This document shows, piece by piece, positions 34,795-42,734 of a stretch of 64,000 nucleotides of DNA (positions are counted from its first letter, which is position 1; every line of letters starts with the position of its first letter). The notes under the pieces were generated by a model that saw nothing but the letters and a program-made list of their open reading frames with translations, had not been told where the DNA came from and searched no databases. The translations under genes were made by a program, and so were the position numbers. Source of the stretch: Aliidiomarina sp047920995 (lineage in GTDB: Bacteria; Pseudomonadota; Gammaproteobacteria; Enterobacterales; Alteromonadaceae); contig NZ_JBLRWZ010000004.1 in assembly GCF_047920995.1 (NCBI RefSeq), forward strand, positions 47,712 through 111,711, in the 5' to 3' direction.

Positions 34795-37002
34795 TTAATC
34801 AGCTAGATCAAAACGATCTGCATTCATCACTTTCACCCATGCTTTGGCGAAATCCTTAACAAATTTCTCTCCCGCATCATCTTGCGCATACACTTCTGCA
34901 AGTGCTCGCAATTGCGAGTTCGAACCAAACACGAGATCTACCCGAGTACCAGAGAATTTCACTGCACCGGTACTACGATCACGACCTTCAAACTCTTGTG
35001 CCGCTTCAGAGGTAGGTTTCCACTCAATCGATGTATCGGTAATTACATTGAAGAAATCGTTATTCAATGTACCTGGCTTGCTAGTAAACACGCCATGCTT
35101 ACTACCACCGAAGTTCGCACCTAATGAACGCATGCCACCTACTAGCACGGTCATTTCTGGCGCTGTTAGAGTAAGTAACTGAGCCCGATCCAGCAGCAAC
35201 TCTTCAGCTTCAACCGAGTAGCGCTTCTTCTGATAATTCCGGAAACCATCAGCAATTGGCTCAAGCACCTCAAACGATTCTGCATCAGTTTGCTCTGCTG
35301 TTGCATCGGTGCGGCCTGGGCTGAATGGCACATCAATTGAATAGCCGGCATCTTTTGCTGCTTTCTCAATCGCGGCGCAACCACCTAACACAATTAAATC
35401 AGCTAACGATACGCGCTTATTACCAAGTTGCGCAGAATCGAAATCTTTTTTAATACCTTCGTATGTGGCCAACACTTTTTTCAGCTGATCTGGCTGGTTC
35501 ACTTCCCAGGTGTTTTGCGGTGCTAAACGAATTCGTGCACCATTTGCACCACCACGGTTATCGGAACCACGGAAAGTGGCGGCCGAAGACCATGCTGTGT
35601 ACACCAATTCTTGTACACTTAAACCAGAAGCTAAAATAGTTTTCTTCAGTTCAGCAATTTCACCTTTACCAATCAGCTCGTGATCAACCTCAGGCACTGG
35701 ATCTTGCCAAATTAAATCTTCTGCTGGCACTTCTGGGCCTAAGTAGCGTGATTTTGGCCCCATATCCCGATGCGTTAATTTAAACCAAGCACGCGCAAAG
35801 GCATCTTGGAACTCATCAGGGTTTTTGTAGAAATGCTCAGAAATCTTGCGATATTCTGGATCTTCGCGCATCGACATATCTGCTGTGGTCATCATAATGC
35901 CCACTTTAATCGAGGCGTCTTCTACATCCGGCGCATGATCTTTATCGGCTAACTGCTTCGCTGCCCACTGGTAAGCGCCTGCTGGGCTCTTAACAAGCTC
36001 CCAATCATAACCAAACAACACACTAAAGTAGCTGTTATCCCAGGTAATTGGCGTTGGTGTCCAAGCACCTTCAATACCACTAGTAATAGTATCGCGGCCT
36101 TTACCTTTGCCGTAGCTGTTCTTCCAGCCGAAGCCCATTTCTTCTAATGGCGCAGCCTCAGGCTCTGGGCCCAGATGCGAATCAGGTGCTGCACCATGCG
36201 CTTTGCCGAAGGTATGGCCACCGGCAGTAAGTGCTACGGTTTCATAATCATTCATCGCCATGCGCTTGAAGGTTTCCCGCACATCGCGGCCAGAACCGAG
36301 TGGATCTGGGTTGCCATCTGGGCCTTCTGGGTTCACGTAAATTAAACCCATTTGCACTGCTGCCAGTGGATCTTCCAACTCGCGATCACCGGTGTAGCGC
36401 TTGTTGCCTAACCAAGTGTCTTCGGTTCCCCAGTAGATATCTTCTTCTGGCTCATAAATATCTTCACGGCCGCCACCAAAACCAAAGGTTTTACCACCCA
36501 TGGATTCAATCGCAACGTTACCTGCTAGCACAAATAAATCGGCCCACGAAAGTTTGTTGCCATATTTCTTCTTCACTGGCCATAACAAGCGGCGCGCTTT
36601 ATCAAGGTTACCATTATCTGGCCAGCTGTTTAGTGGCGCAAAACGTTGGTTACCGGTACCCGCACCACCGCGGCCATCGCCCATGCGATAAGTACCGGCT
36701 ACGTGCCAAGCCATGCGAATCATGAATGGGCCATAATGGCCATAATCTGCAGGCCACCAATCTTTAGAATCGGTGAGCGCTGTTTCAATATCTTGCTTCA
36801 CTTCCGCAAGATTAAGTTTTTTAAATTCTTTGCGATAATTAAAATCTTCACCTAGTGGATTCGATTTCTTATCATTCTGATGCAGGATGCGCAAATTAAG
36901 CTGGTTCGGCCACCAATCTACGTTCTTCGTACCATTACCAGCCATGCGCGTGTTTGCACCGTGCAACACTGGGCATTTGCCAGTAGAATTTTGATCACTC
37001 AT
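34795..37002 (-). CDS. katG: Catalase-peroxidase KatG
   Basis: Bifunctional haem enzyme that destroys hydrogen peroxide. 735 residues in two peroxidase-like halves. The active-site triad Arg96, Trp99 and His100 is in IRMAWHVAGTYR; the GLIYVNPEGP tyrosine and the RMAMND methionine complete the Trp-Tyr-Met crosslink; proximal haem His is in LTAGGHTFGKAHG. No signal peptide, so cytoplasmic. AAGGAG precedes the ATG. An OxyR site was looked for upstream (37003-37174) but no convincing one was seen. Confidence 0.97.
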   Translation of the reverse strand: MSDQNSTGKCPVLHGANTRMAGNGTKNVDWWPNQLNLRILHQNDKKSNPLGEDFNYRKEFKKLNLAEVKQDIETALTDSKDWWPADYGHYGPFMIRMAWHVAGTYRMGDGRGGAGTGNQRFAPLNSWPDNGNLDKARRLLWPVKKKYGNKLSWADLFVLAGNVAIESMGGKTFGFGGGREDIYEPEEDIYWGTEDTWLGNKRYTGDRELEDPLAAVQMGLIYVNPEGPDGNPDPLGSGRDVRETFKRMAMNDYETVALTAGGHTFGKAHGAAPDSHLGPEPEAAPLEEMGFGWKNSYGKGKGRDTITSGIEGAWTPTPITWDNSYFSVLFGYDWELVKSPAGAYQWAAKQLADKDHAPDVEDASIKVGIMMTTADMSMREDPEYRKISEHFYKNPDEFQDAFARAWFKLTHRDMGPKSRYLGPEVPAEDLIWQDPVPEVDHELIGKGEIAELKKTILASGLSVQELVYTAWSSAATFRGSDNRGGANGARIRLAPQNTWEVNQPDQLKKVLATYEGIKKDFDSAQLGNKRVSLADLIVLGGCAAIEKAAKDAGYSIDVPFSPGRTDATAEQTDAESFEVLEPIADGFRNYQKKRYSVEAEELLLDRAQLLTLTAPEMTVLVGGMRSLGANFGGSKHGVFTSKPGTLNNDFFNVITDTSIEWKPTSEAAQEFEGRDRSTGAVKFSGTRVDLVFGSNSQLRALAEVYAQDDAGEKFVKDFAKAWVKVMNADRFDLAD

Positions 37003-37174
37003 GCTATTCTCCTTGATTGTTGCAAGATATGTTATTGAAATAACACTACAAGGTTATTTTTCACTATTAGTTATAGCAGTGCGGATGCATCCCTACCAAT
37101 CTAAAATACCGTTTGCGTTAATTTGTTTTATCTCAAAAAATAGATTGATATTACCTTTCAAGTTATCCACTTGC

Positions 37175-37824
37175 TCAAAGCCACTCGTTCTCAATACTGA
37201 ACCAGCTATCATCCTGCTCTTTTAAGCGCTGCAGGTGTACCTCGGCTTCGGCCAATTCCCAGCGCATAAAGTAGCGCGCAGCAGCAAGCCAGCTAACTGT
37301 GCATCATTACGGGCGCCTATATCTCCAGCATCCGTTACTAAGAATTTCGGCACAATAAACATGGAAATACCTTTTACGCCCGCAACTGCACCTTCAATCC
37401 GCGCAAGCACCAAATGCACAATGTTTTCGGTAATATCTTGATCGCCACCCGAAATATACATCTTCTGCCCGCTCAGGCGATACGTACCATCGTTGTACGG
37501 CTTCGCTTTTGTTGCTAAATCACCTAAAGAAGAGCCTACATCGGGTTCGGTGAGCGCCATAGTGCCGGCAAAACGGCCACTGAACATACCCGGCAGGAAA
37601 TGTGCTTTTTGTTCTGCGTTGCCAAAGGCTTGAATAACGTTGGCTGCGGCGGTAGTTAAGAATGGATAAGCCGCTGTAGCAGGATTAGCCGCCATAAAGT
37701 AACTATTGCAGGCCATACTGAGTAGCGCTGGTAACTGCATACCACCGGCATCGTAATCATGCCGCGCCGATAATAACCCTGATTCAGCATATTTCTGCCA
37801 CAACCACACCGTAAACCCAATTTT
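37175..37824 (-). pseudogene. Acyl-CoA dehydrogenase remnant with internal deletion and frameshift
   Basis: On the minus strand about 190 codons match the middle of an acyl-CoA dehydrogenase (AGGMQLPALLSMACNSYFMAANP, GTMALTEPDVGSSLGDLATKA, GQKMYISGGDQDITENIVHLVLAR). The first 70-80 residues are gone: the frame begins right after the TonB-receptor terminator at a TAA. After ARNDAQLAGLL some 250-300 residues including the catalytic base are missing. The last 35 codons of the gene (AARYFMRWELAEAEV...NEWL, stop at 37175) then follow in another frame. It cannot make an enzyme. Relatives are about 600 residues. Confidence 0.88.
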
Positions 37825-37845
37825 TTAAACGCCCGTTTAAATAAA

Positions 37846-37872
37846 AACGCCCTGCATATCACATAGGGCGTT
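37846..37872 (-). terminator. Terminator after the TonB-dependent receptor gene
   Basis: An 8-bp stem (AACGCCCT with AGGGCGTT) with an 11-base loop, followed on the minus strand by TTTTTATTT, 30 bases after the receptor stop codon. Confidence 0.8.
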
Positions 37873-37901
37873 CACTGATGTACTAGTAATTGTTAATTTG
37901 C

Positions 37902-39992
37902 TTAGAAGCGGTAACGAACACCTACTTCAAATGCGCGTTCTGGGCCAACGTAAATACCTTGGCGCAAGCCAGAAATATACTGCTTATCAGTAAGGTTTTT
38001 CACCGAACCAAATACCGCCAACTGATCATTTATCTGCATTTGGGCAAACGCATCAAACACGGTATATGAAGGAAGCAAGCCGCCCCAAATTCCACCTGCT
38101 GCGCCACTCGGAATATCTACTTGGTTGCTTGGGTCACCAAACTGCTCGCCTTGATAATGTGCGGTAACGGCCACACTGAAACGTTCAAGATTATAATTCA
38201 ATGCCAAATTAGCCATTCGTTTTGGAGCATAAGGCAAGCGGTTACCAGCGAAATCGCCACTCATAAACTCTGATTTCGGTACCCATGTAGCGTTCGAATC
38301 TATACTAAAACCAGCACCTAAATCGTAACCAAAGGCCACTTCAACGCCATAATGTTCTGTTTCACCAGCGTTTGAGCGCGAAAGATTTGGGTTACTATTG
38401 CCAGTAACCACTTGGTTACTGAAATCCATAAAAAACGCTGCAACTTCATAGTTTGCTCTTCCCTTGGCACCACGAATACCTATTTCATAGTTTGTAGAGC
38501 GCTCGCCATCAAGGTTCTGATCCGTTAAACCATCTAACGCCACGCCATTTGCAGCGGGAGAAAAAGCTCGATATACACCACCATATAATTCAGCATTATT
38601 AGTTACTGCAAAAGTAGCGCCTACACCTGGCAATATTTCGGTATGCGATGTTGTTGCCAATGCATTCCCGCCTGATAGCAACACTTGCTGCTGCTCATAG
38701 CTTTCTACTCGAACTCCAGGAGTAAGGGCAAAACGTTCTGAGAGTGCAAGGCGAGTTTGCGCATATGCAGCATAGCTATCAGCACTATCTACCCGGTGAC
38801 GATCATTTATACCGGTACGATCATTCTCGCGAGTAGCGCGAATACGGGCATCGTCGGATTCCTCGGTCATAAAGCGCAAGCCAAATTCTGAGTTTGCATC
38901 CATATCGAACATCGTATGGCGATACGCTAAGCGGGTTTCTACCCCAAAGCGTTCAAACGCTCGGTTATTGCCCGTAAGAGCGTCGGTATATACCCATCTT
39001 CCCGCCTCATTCGAAGCCGCAGTATCCACATTGTAACGCCAGTAATCACGGCTTACATTGCTCCAATACACAATGGTATTTAGGGTTACATCAGGGCTAA
39101 TCAGCCATTCATGGTTTACATCAAACGCAACACGTTCCTGTAAATACCTATCATCTGGGGCTGGGTTATAGCGCTCCCCTGCTAAATAATCATCAAGCAA
39201 CAAACCACGATAAGAGATATTGGCATCATTCTCAAGATAAGAGAATTTCATACCAATGCTCTGATTATTGGCTAGTGCCATGCCTGCTTTTACCATGATA
39301 TCTTTCATATCATAGCCTTTATCCATGAAGCCATCGCTTTGCGCATGCGTGAATACCACACCTGCATAGCCATCACCTGAAGCGGTGCTGTTGCCTGCTT
39401 CAATGTTCACTTCCCGCATGTTATACGAACCCGCACGACCACTTAGTAACAGCCCCTCATCTGGCGTTTTCGTTTGGTAGTTCACTACCCCACCAATTGT
39501 AGAAGGGCCATAACGCAATGAAGAAGAACCCTTCAATATCTCTACTCGCTCTACACGTTGAATACGCGGATTGAAATAGCGATCATTACCGATAAATAAA
39601 CCTGGCGCCACTGGCACACCATCTTCCAGCACTAAAGATTTTGATTCGCTTGCCGCTAAACCGCGAATACCAAAGTTGGCTACAATCGAGCTTTCTTCTT
39701 CCCCTTTCACGTTAATACCCGCAATCCGGCGTAAAACGTCTTCATTTGATAATGGCTGCAAGCGTTCAATTTGCTCACGGCTCACGATATTTACCGTACC
39801 GGTTTCATCGTAACTGTGCGCACCGCGAGCACCATATACGCGAATTACTTCGATTGCTGGGGCACGCGATTTACGCGCTTCATTGGTTGATTCTTCAGTA
39901 TCAATATCATCCGCAAGTGCAAAGGTTGGCATAAGTGCAAGGGTGATAGCAGAAGCTAATACTGAGTAGCGTGGTAACTTGGTTAAAGGCAT
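37902..39992 (-). CDS. TonB-dependent outer-membrane receptor, FecA-like siderophore type
   Basis: 696 residues from the ATG at 39990-39992 (GGAG six bases upstream; a longer TTG frame overlaps that Shine-Dalgarno). Signal peptide ends near FALA. A probable TonB box (IEVIRVYG, about 47-54) is followed by the plug domain (NEDVLRRIAGINVKGEE..., GIRGLAASESKSLVLEDGVP, RVEILKGSSSLRYGPSTIGGVVNYQTKTP). A 22-strand barrel ends FEVGVRYRF. There is no FecA-type signalling extension. Fur-like sites upstream point to iron-siderophore uptake; ligand unknown. Confidence 0.92.
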   Translation of the reverse strand: MPLTKLPRYSVLASAITLALMPTFALADDIDTEESTNEARKSRAPAIEVIRVYGARGAHSYDETGTVNIVSREQIERLQPLSNEDVLRRIAGINVKGEEESSIVANFGIRGLAASESKSLVLEDGVPVAPGLFIGNDRYFNPRIQRVERVEILKGSSSLRYGPSTIGGVVNYQTKTPDEGLLLSGRAGSYNMREVNIEAGNSTASGDGYAGVVFTHAQSDGFMDKGYDMKDIMVKAGMALANNQSIGMKFSYLENDANISYRGLLLDDYLAGERYNPAPDDRYLQERVAFDVNHEWLISPDVTLNTIVYWSNVSRDYWRYNVDTAASNEAGRWVYTDALTGNNRAFERFGVETRLAYRHTMFDMDANSEFGLRFMTEESDDARIRATRENDRTGINDRHRVDSADSYAAYAQTRLALSERFALTPGVRVESYEQQQVLLSGGNALATTSHTEILPGVGATFAVTNNAELYGGVYRAFSPAANGVALDGLTDQNLDGERSTNYEIGIRGAKGRANYEVAAFFMDFSNQVVTGNSNPNLSRSNAGETEHYGVEVAFGYDLGAGFSIDSNATWVPKSEFMSGDFAGNRLPYAPKRMANLALNYNLERFSVAVTAHYQGEQFGDPSNQVDIPSGAAGGIWGGLLPSYTVFDAFAQMQINDQLAVFGSVKNLTDKQYISGLRQGIYVGPERAFEVGVRYRF

Positions 39993-40074
39993 GAAGAGCT
40001 CCAATATATTATTCTTCTATGTTGGCTGCAAAGCAGTTACGGAAGTAAGGCAAATAGCAATAACGAGGCTAATC

Positions 40075-40093
40075 AGTAATGAGAATCGTTATC
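40075..40093. promoter_or_regulatory. Fur box 1, TonB-receptor leader
   Basis: AGTAATGAGAATCGTTATC matches the 19-base Fur consensus at 15 positions. It lies downstream of the predicted transcription start, where bound Fur would block elongation or start-site clearance. Confidence 0.65.
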
Positions 40094-40111
40094 ATTTGAA
40101 AAGGCGAGGGC

Positions 40112-40141
40112 ATAATAGATGCAAATGAGAATGATTGTCAA
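40112..40141 (-). promoter_or_regulatory. Promoter of the TonB-dependent receptor gene
   Basis: On the minus strand TTGACA (40136-40141) and TATTAT (40112-40117) are separated by 18 bases, a near-consensus sigma-70 promoter directed at the receptor gene. Confidence 0.7.
40121..40139. promoter_or_regulatory. Fur box 2, overlapping the -35 and spacer
   Basis: GCAAATGAGAATGATTGTC matches the Fur consensus at 14 of 19 positions and lies across the -35 box and spacer of the receptor promoter, the usual place for repression by iron-loaded Fur. Confidence 0.65.
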
Positions 40142-40326
40142 TTAGGTTTAGTAGATTTTTGCAAAAAAAAGCGAACAATTGGAGTTACCCACAGAGAGAG
40201 ATAGTACTTAATAGGTTTACTGATGCTTGAACCCATCGCATGTTTGCGTTAAATAAAGGGGAGCATTAAATAAACGGGTAACCTTAAATAAAGAAGGGAA
40301 ACACACACTATGCATCGGGTTGAGCC

Positions 40327-40635
40327 ATGCGAAATATCCAACTTACAGCCCTAAGCCTTACCCTTGGGGCACTATTGTTACTCGGCCTAATGCAATCACA
40401 AGCCAGTAATAGCGCAGCTCCTGCCGGCGGCGTGCTATTTTTTGTTGCCTTAATTGCGGTACCTATGTGCGCTACGGCGGCCGTATTCGCAACGGTATCA
40501 AGCCTCAAGCTACGCACTCGCGCAGCACGCGCAGAGTATGGATTTACCAGGCCGTTTTGGTGGCTTGTATTGGCGCTGAATAGCGCGCAAGCGGTTGCCT
40601 ATCTTGGCGTAATCATCATCTTAGTTTTCGGTTAA
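40327..40635 (+). CDS. Small membrane protein of unknown function
   Basis: 102 residues with three predicted membrane helices (about 6-23, 34-57 and 78-101) and a basic loop (SSLKLRTRAARAEYGF) between the second and third. I do not recognise the family. The stop codon overlaps that of the convergent DUF2569 gene. No strong Shine-Dalgarno precedes the ATG, so the start is less certain. Confidence 0.6.
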   Translation: MRNIQLTALSLTLGALLLLGLMQSQASNSAAPAGGVLFFVALIAVPMCATAAVFATVSSLKLRTRAARAEYGFTRPFWWLVLALNSAQAVAYLGVIIILVFG

Positions 40636-41120
40636 CCCAGCTTTTTCTCAACGAATGTGGCCTTAACTCGCTTCGAAACCAACATGTACGGAATCCAAAT
40701 TGCGGCAGATACCACAGTACGGGAGAAATCACGTATGGTTTGCGTATCTATAAACGATTCCTCAGGCAATACTTGCGATACCAACCACGAATCGAACGGA
40801 ATAAAAATCAGCATTGCCAGGGTTATCGCAATAAACACTCGAGGAAAAAGGTAATGTTTACTAAAAAACAGCACTACCAAATACAACGAAGCAAGCAATA
40901 GCACAAAACTAAACGTAATCTCTGTTATCAGCACTGGCGCCCATAAAGGATGGTAAAGCTCCGAATCAGCACTAGTTAACAGCTCCCAGGTGCCATCATT
41001 GAGGATTTCGGTATACATTGGCAACTCTACCGAAAGCAATCGGATCGGTGCAATGATCACGCCGATCGCTACCAGTATTAGCCAGCCCCGAAGGCCCTGT
41101 AGATTCTTTTCATTTCCCAC
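40632..41120 (-). CDS. DUF2569 family membrane protein
   Basis: 162-residue inner-membrane protein with four hydrophobic segments. The start NLQGLRGWLILVAIGVIIAPIRLL is the conserved opening of the DUF2569 family (G-L-GGWL-like), and a tryptophan-rich VSAAIWIPYMLVSKRVKATFV ends the last helix, also typical. Function is unknown. It converges with the small membrane gene on its left, the stop codons overlapping. Confidence 0.75.
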   Translation of the reverse strand: MGNEKNLQGLRGWLILVAIGVIIAPIRLLSVELPMYTEILNDGTWELLTSADSELYHPLWAPVLITEITFSFVLLLASLYLVVLFFSKHYLFPRVFIAITLAMLIFIPFDSWLVSQVLPEESFIDTQTIRDFSRTVVSAAIWIPYMLVSKRVKATFVEKKLG

Positions 41121-41249
41121 AAACCTATCCTCACAAATTGCTTGAATTACGATTCTACGATCTCATTACACTTGGAAGCGAGTTGCCGATAATCGGGAGG
41201 AAACCATACTACAAGGGGCAACTTATGCAAAAGCATTAGCGGGAAAAAT

Positions 41250-41326
41250 TGGTGCGTCCTAGTAGATTCGAACTACCGACCCCCACCATGTCAAGGTGGT
41301 GCTCTAACCAGCTGAGCTAAGGACGC
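41250..41326 (-). tRNA. tRNA-Val(GAC)
   Basis: 77 bases with encoded CCA. Acceptor stem GCGTCCT pairs with AGGACGC. The D-arm is TAGCTCAGCTGGTTAGAGC, the anticodon stem CCACC/GGTGG closes loop TTGACAT giving anticodon GAC (reads GUC), and the T-arm carries GTTCGAATC. It is very close to E. coli tRNA-Val(GAC). A stringent-type promoter lies 36 bases upstream. Confidence 0.97.
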
Positions 41327-41362
41327 ACATATTGCAGAAGCTTGCCTTGGCAAGCGGGCGCT

Positions 41363-41391
41363 ATAATAGTGCGAGGCCCACTCAGCTGCAA
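41363..41391 (-). promoter_or_regulatory. Stable-RNA promoter of tRNA-Val
   Basis: On the minus strand TTGCAG and TATTAT are separated by 17 bases. The -10 is followed by AGCGCCCGC, a GC-rich discriminator typical of tRNA and rRNA promoters under ppGpp (stringent) control. Confidence 0.75.
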
Positions 41392-41481
41392 GTTTTTTTG
41401 CTTTTTTCAGTGATTTTTCGAACCGGAACGTATATATATTAGAAATAAAAGGTTACCGAAACATTTATACCGGAGATAGTT

Positions 41482-42015
41482 GTGAGTAAAGTATTTTCAA
41501 TAATTTGGCGCTCGTTATTTACTATAGTTGTAACGCTTATCGTTTTTGCTTTTATCACAACGGGCTATGTCACTATGGAAGATGACAAAAAACGGTTAGA
41601 ACAGCATTGGGAACTCGGCTTCTTGCAAGAAGCTTACTTTGCCGGTGATTATGAAGCGCTTAACTCGCTTCAGGTGCGATACGTAAATTTGCAAGATAAC
41701 TACTTCATTCATAACGAAGGTAGGCACAATCAACGCTACTCGTTCAAGTTTTTATTCGCAGATGATAATCCAAGAATGTCTGGGAGAACCGTATATAGTT
41801 ATCACATACCTGAATCATTCTCTCAGGTGCCTATTGTATCGCTCGCTAGCGATCCGAGAGTATATGCGCTAGATGCAGCTGCAGAAATTGATTACCTAGA
41901 AGAAGAAACACACGGATTAGGCTTTTTTATATTTATTTGCGTGTTAGTTCTTTACCCATATCTCATGTTCCTTGTTTGGATACGGCGCGGGCATAAACGA
42001 ATCACACAACGTTAG
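41482..42015 (+). CDS. Hypothetical protein with two membrane helices
   Basis: 177 residues starting at GTG with GGAG upstream. A helix at about 9-30 and another at about 146-167 flank a soluble, probably periplasmic, domain of about 115 residues (EQHWELGFLQEAYFAGDYEALNSLQ... DYLEEETHG). The protein ends in a basic tail. I do not recognise the family. It converges with trxC, 14 bases away. Its base composition is a little more A/T-rich than its neighbours. Confidence 0.65.
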   Translation: MSKVFSIIWRSLFTIVVTLIVFAFITTGYVTMEDDKKRLEQHWELGFLQEAYFAGDYEALNSLQVRYVNLQDNYFIHNEGRHNQRYSFKFLFADDNPRMSGRTVYSYHIPESFSQVPIVSLASDPRVYALDAAAEIDYLEEETHGLGFFIFICVLVLYPYLMFLVWIRRGHKRITQR

Positions 42016-42029
42016 TTCTACACGTAGGG

Positions 42030-42476
42030 TTACCACCCTACTTTGCTTAGCACCGAATCTAACCATTGATGCAGCTGTTGCGGTGGCATTGCACCAGAAA
42101 CGCGAGCTAATTCCTGCTCATAATGGAATACCGCCAGCGTAGGAATACTGCGGATATTATAGCGTTGGCCAAGAACAGTTTCGTTTTGGGTGTTGGCTTT
42201 TGCGAAGCGAGCACGTTCGGCGAAAGGTGCAGCAACCATTTCAAAAATTGGCCCAAATTGCTTACATGGCCCACACCAAGGGGCCCAGAAATCTACCACT
42301 ACTGGCATATCACTGCTCATGTGTGTTTTAAGATTGTTTAAGGTTAAATTAAACGGCACGCCCGTAATAAGTTCCTCATTGCAGGAACCACAATGGGGAT
42401 GATCGCTAAGCCGCTCGGCAGCAAATTTATTCCGTTTGCCACAGTGTAAACATGCGATAACTACCGCTTCACTCAT
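42030..42476 (-). CDS. trxC: Thioredoxin 2 (zinc-binding)
   Basis: 148-residue cytoplasmic disulfide reductase. The N-terminal zinc finger has two CxxC pairs (Cys9/12 and Cys29/32), the feature that separates TrxC from TrxA. The thioredoxin fold follows, with active site WCGPC at 67-71 and the cis-proline in IRSIPTLAVF. In E. coli trxC is induced by OxyR, but no site was identified here. Confidence 0.95.
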   Translation of the reverse strand: MSEAVVIACLHCGKRNKFAAERLSDHPHCGSCNEELITGVPFNLTLNNLKTHMSSDMPVVVDFWAPWCGPCKQFGPIFEMVAAPFAERARFAKANTQNETVLGQRYNIRSIPTLAVFHYEQELARVSGAMPPQQLHQWLDSVLSKVGW

Positions 42477-42566
42477 ATGGGTCGCCTTACTTACTTATTC
42501 TTCTTATCATTGCTCAGGGTGTTCATGCTATACACACTCACGCGGTTAACATGAACTACAAAGGAA

Positions 42567-42674
42567 TTACCGTTTCTTTTCTTCGTTACGAAAAAACCAG
42601 AATAAATAACCGCCAATGATGGCGATAAATACCACTGGAATAAATACCAACATTAAAACTGGGCCTAACGACAT
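42567..42674 (-). CDS. 35-residue single-helix membrane peptide
   Basis: A short gene on the minus strand with a clear GGAG seven bases before its ATG. The product starts MSLGPVLMLVFIPVVF, spans the membrane once (about residues 5-28) and ends with a basic, charged tail (FFRNEEKKR). Size and pattern recall small accessory peptides of membrane complexes such as CcoM-like subunits, but I cannot assign one. It lies between trxC and the GAF-GGDEF-EAL gene. Confidence 0.6.
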   Translation of the reverse strand: MSLGPVLMLVFIPVVFIAIIGGYLFWFFRNEEKKR

Positions 42675-42734
42675 GCAGTGCTCCTTTGCTTACGCAAACT
42701 TAATCAGTTATGTAGCGTACATTTAAGCACCAAA

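Larger units (their letters stand above)
39993..40326. other. Intergenic regulatory region of the TonB receptor
   Basis: Divergent region of 334 bases. It holds the promoter and two Fur-like boxes described separately. Between 40142 and 40326 I see no gene and no convincing promoter for the small membrane protein read to the right. Confidence 0.6.

Noticed and set aside
37003..37174. OxyR binding site upstream of katG.
   Set aside because: Scattered ATAG/CTAT elements occur but not with the required spacing.
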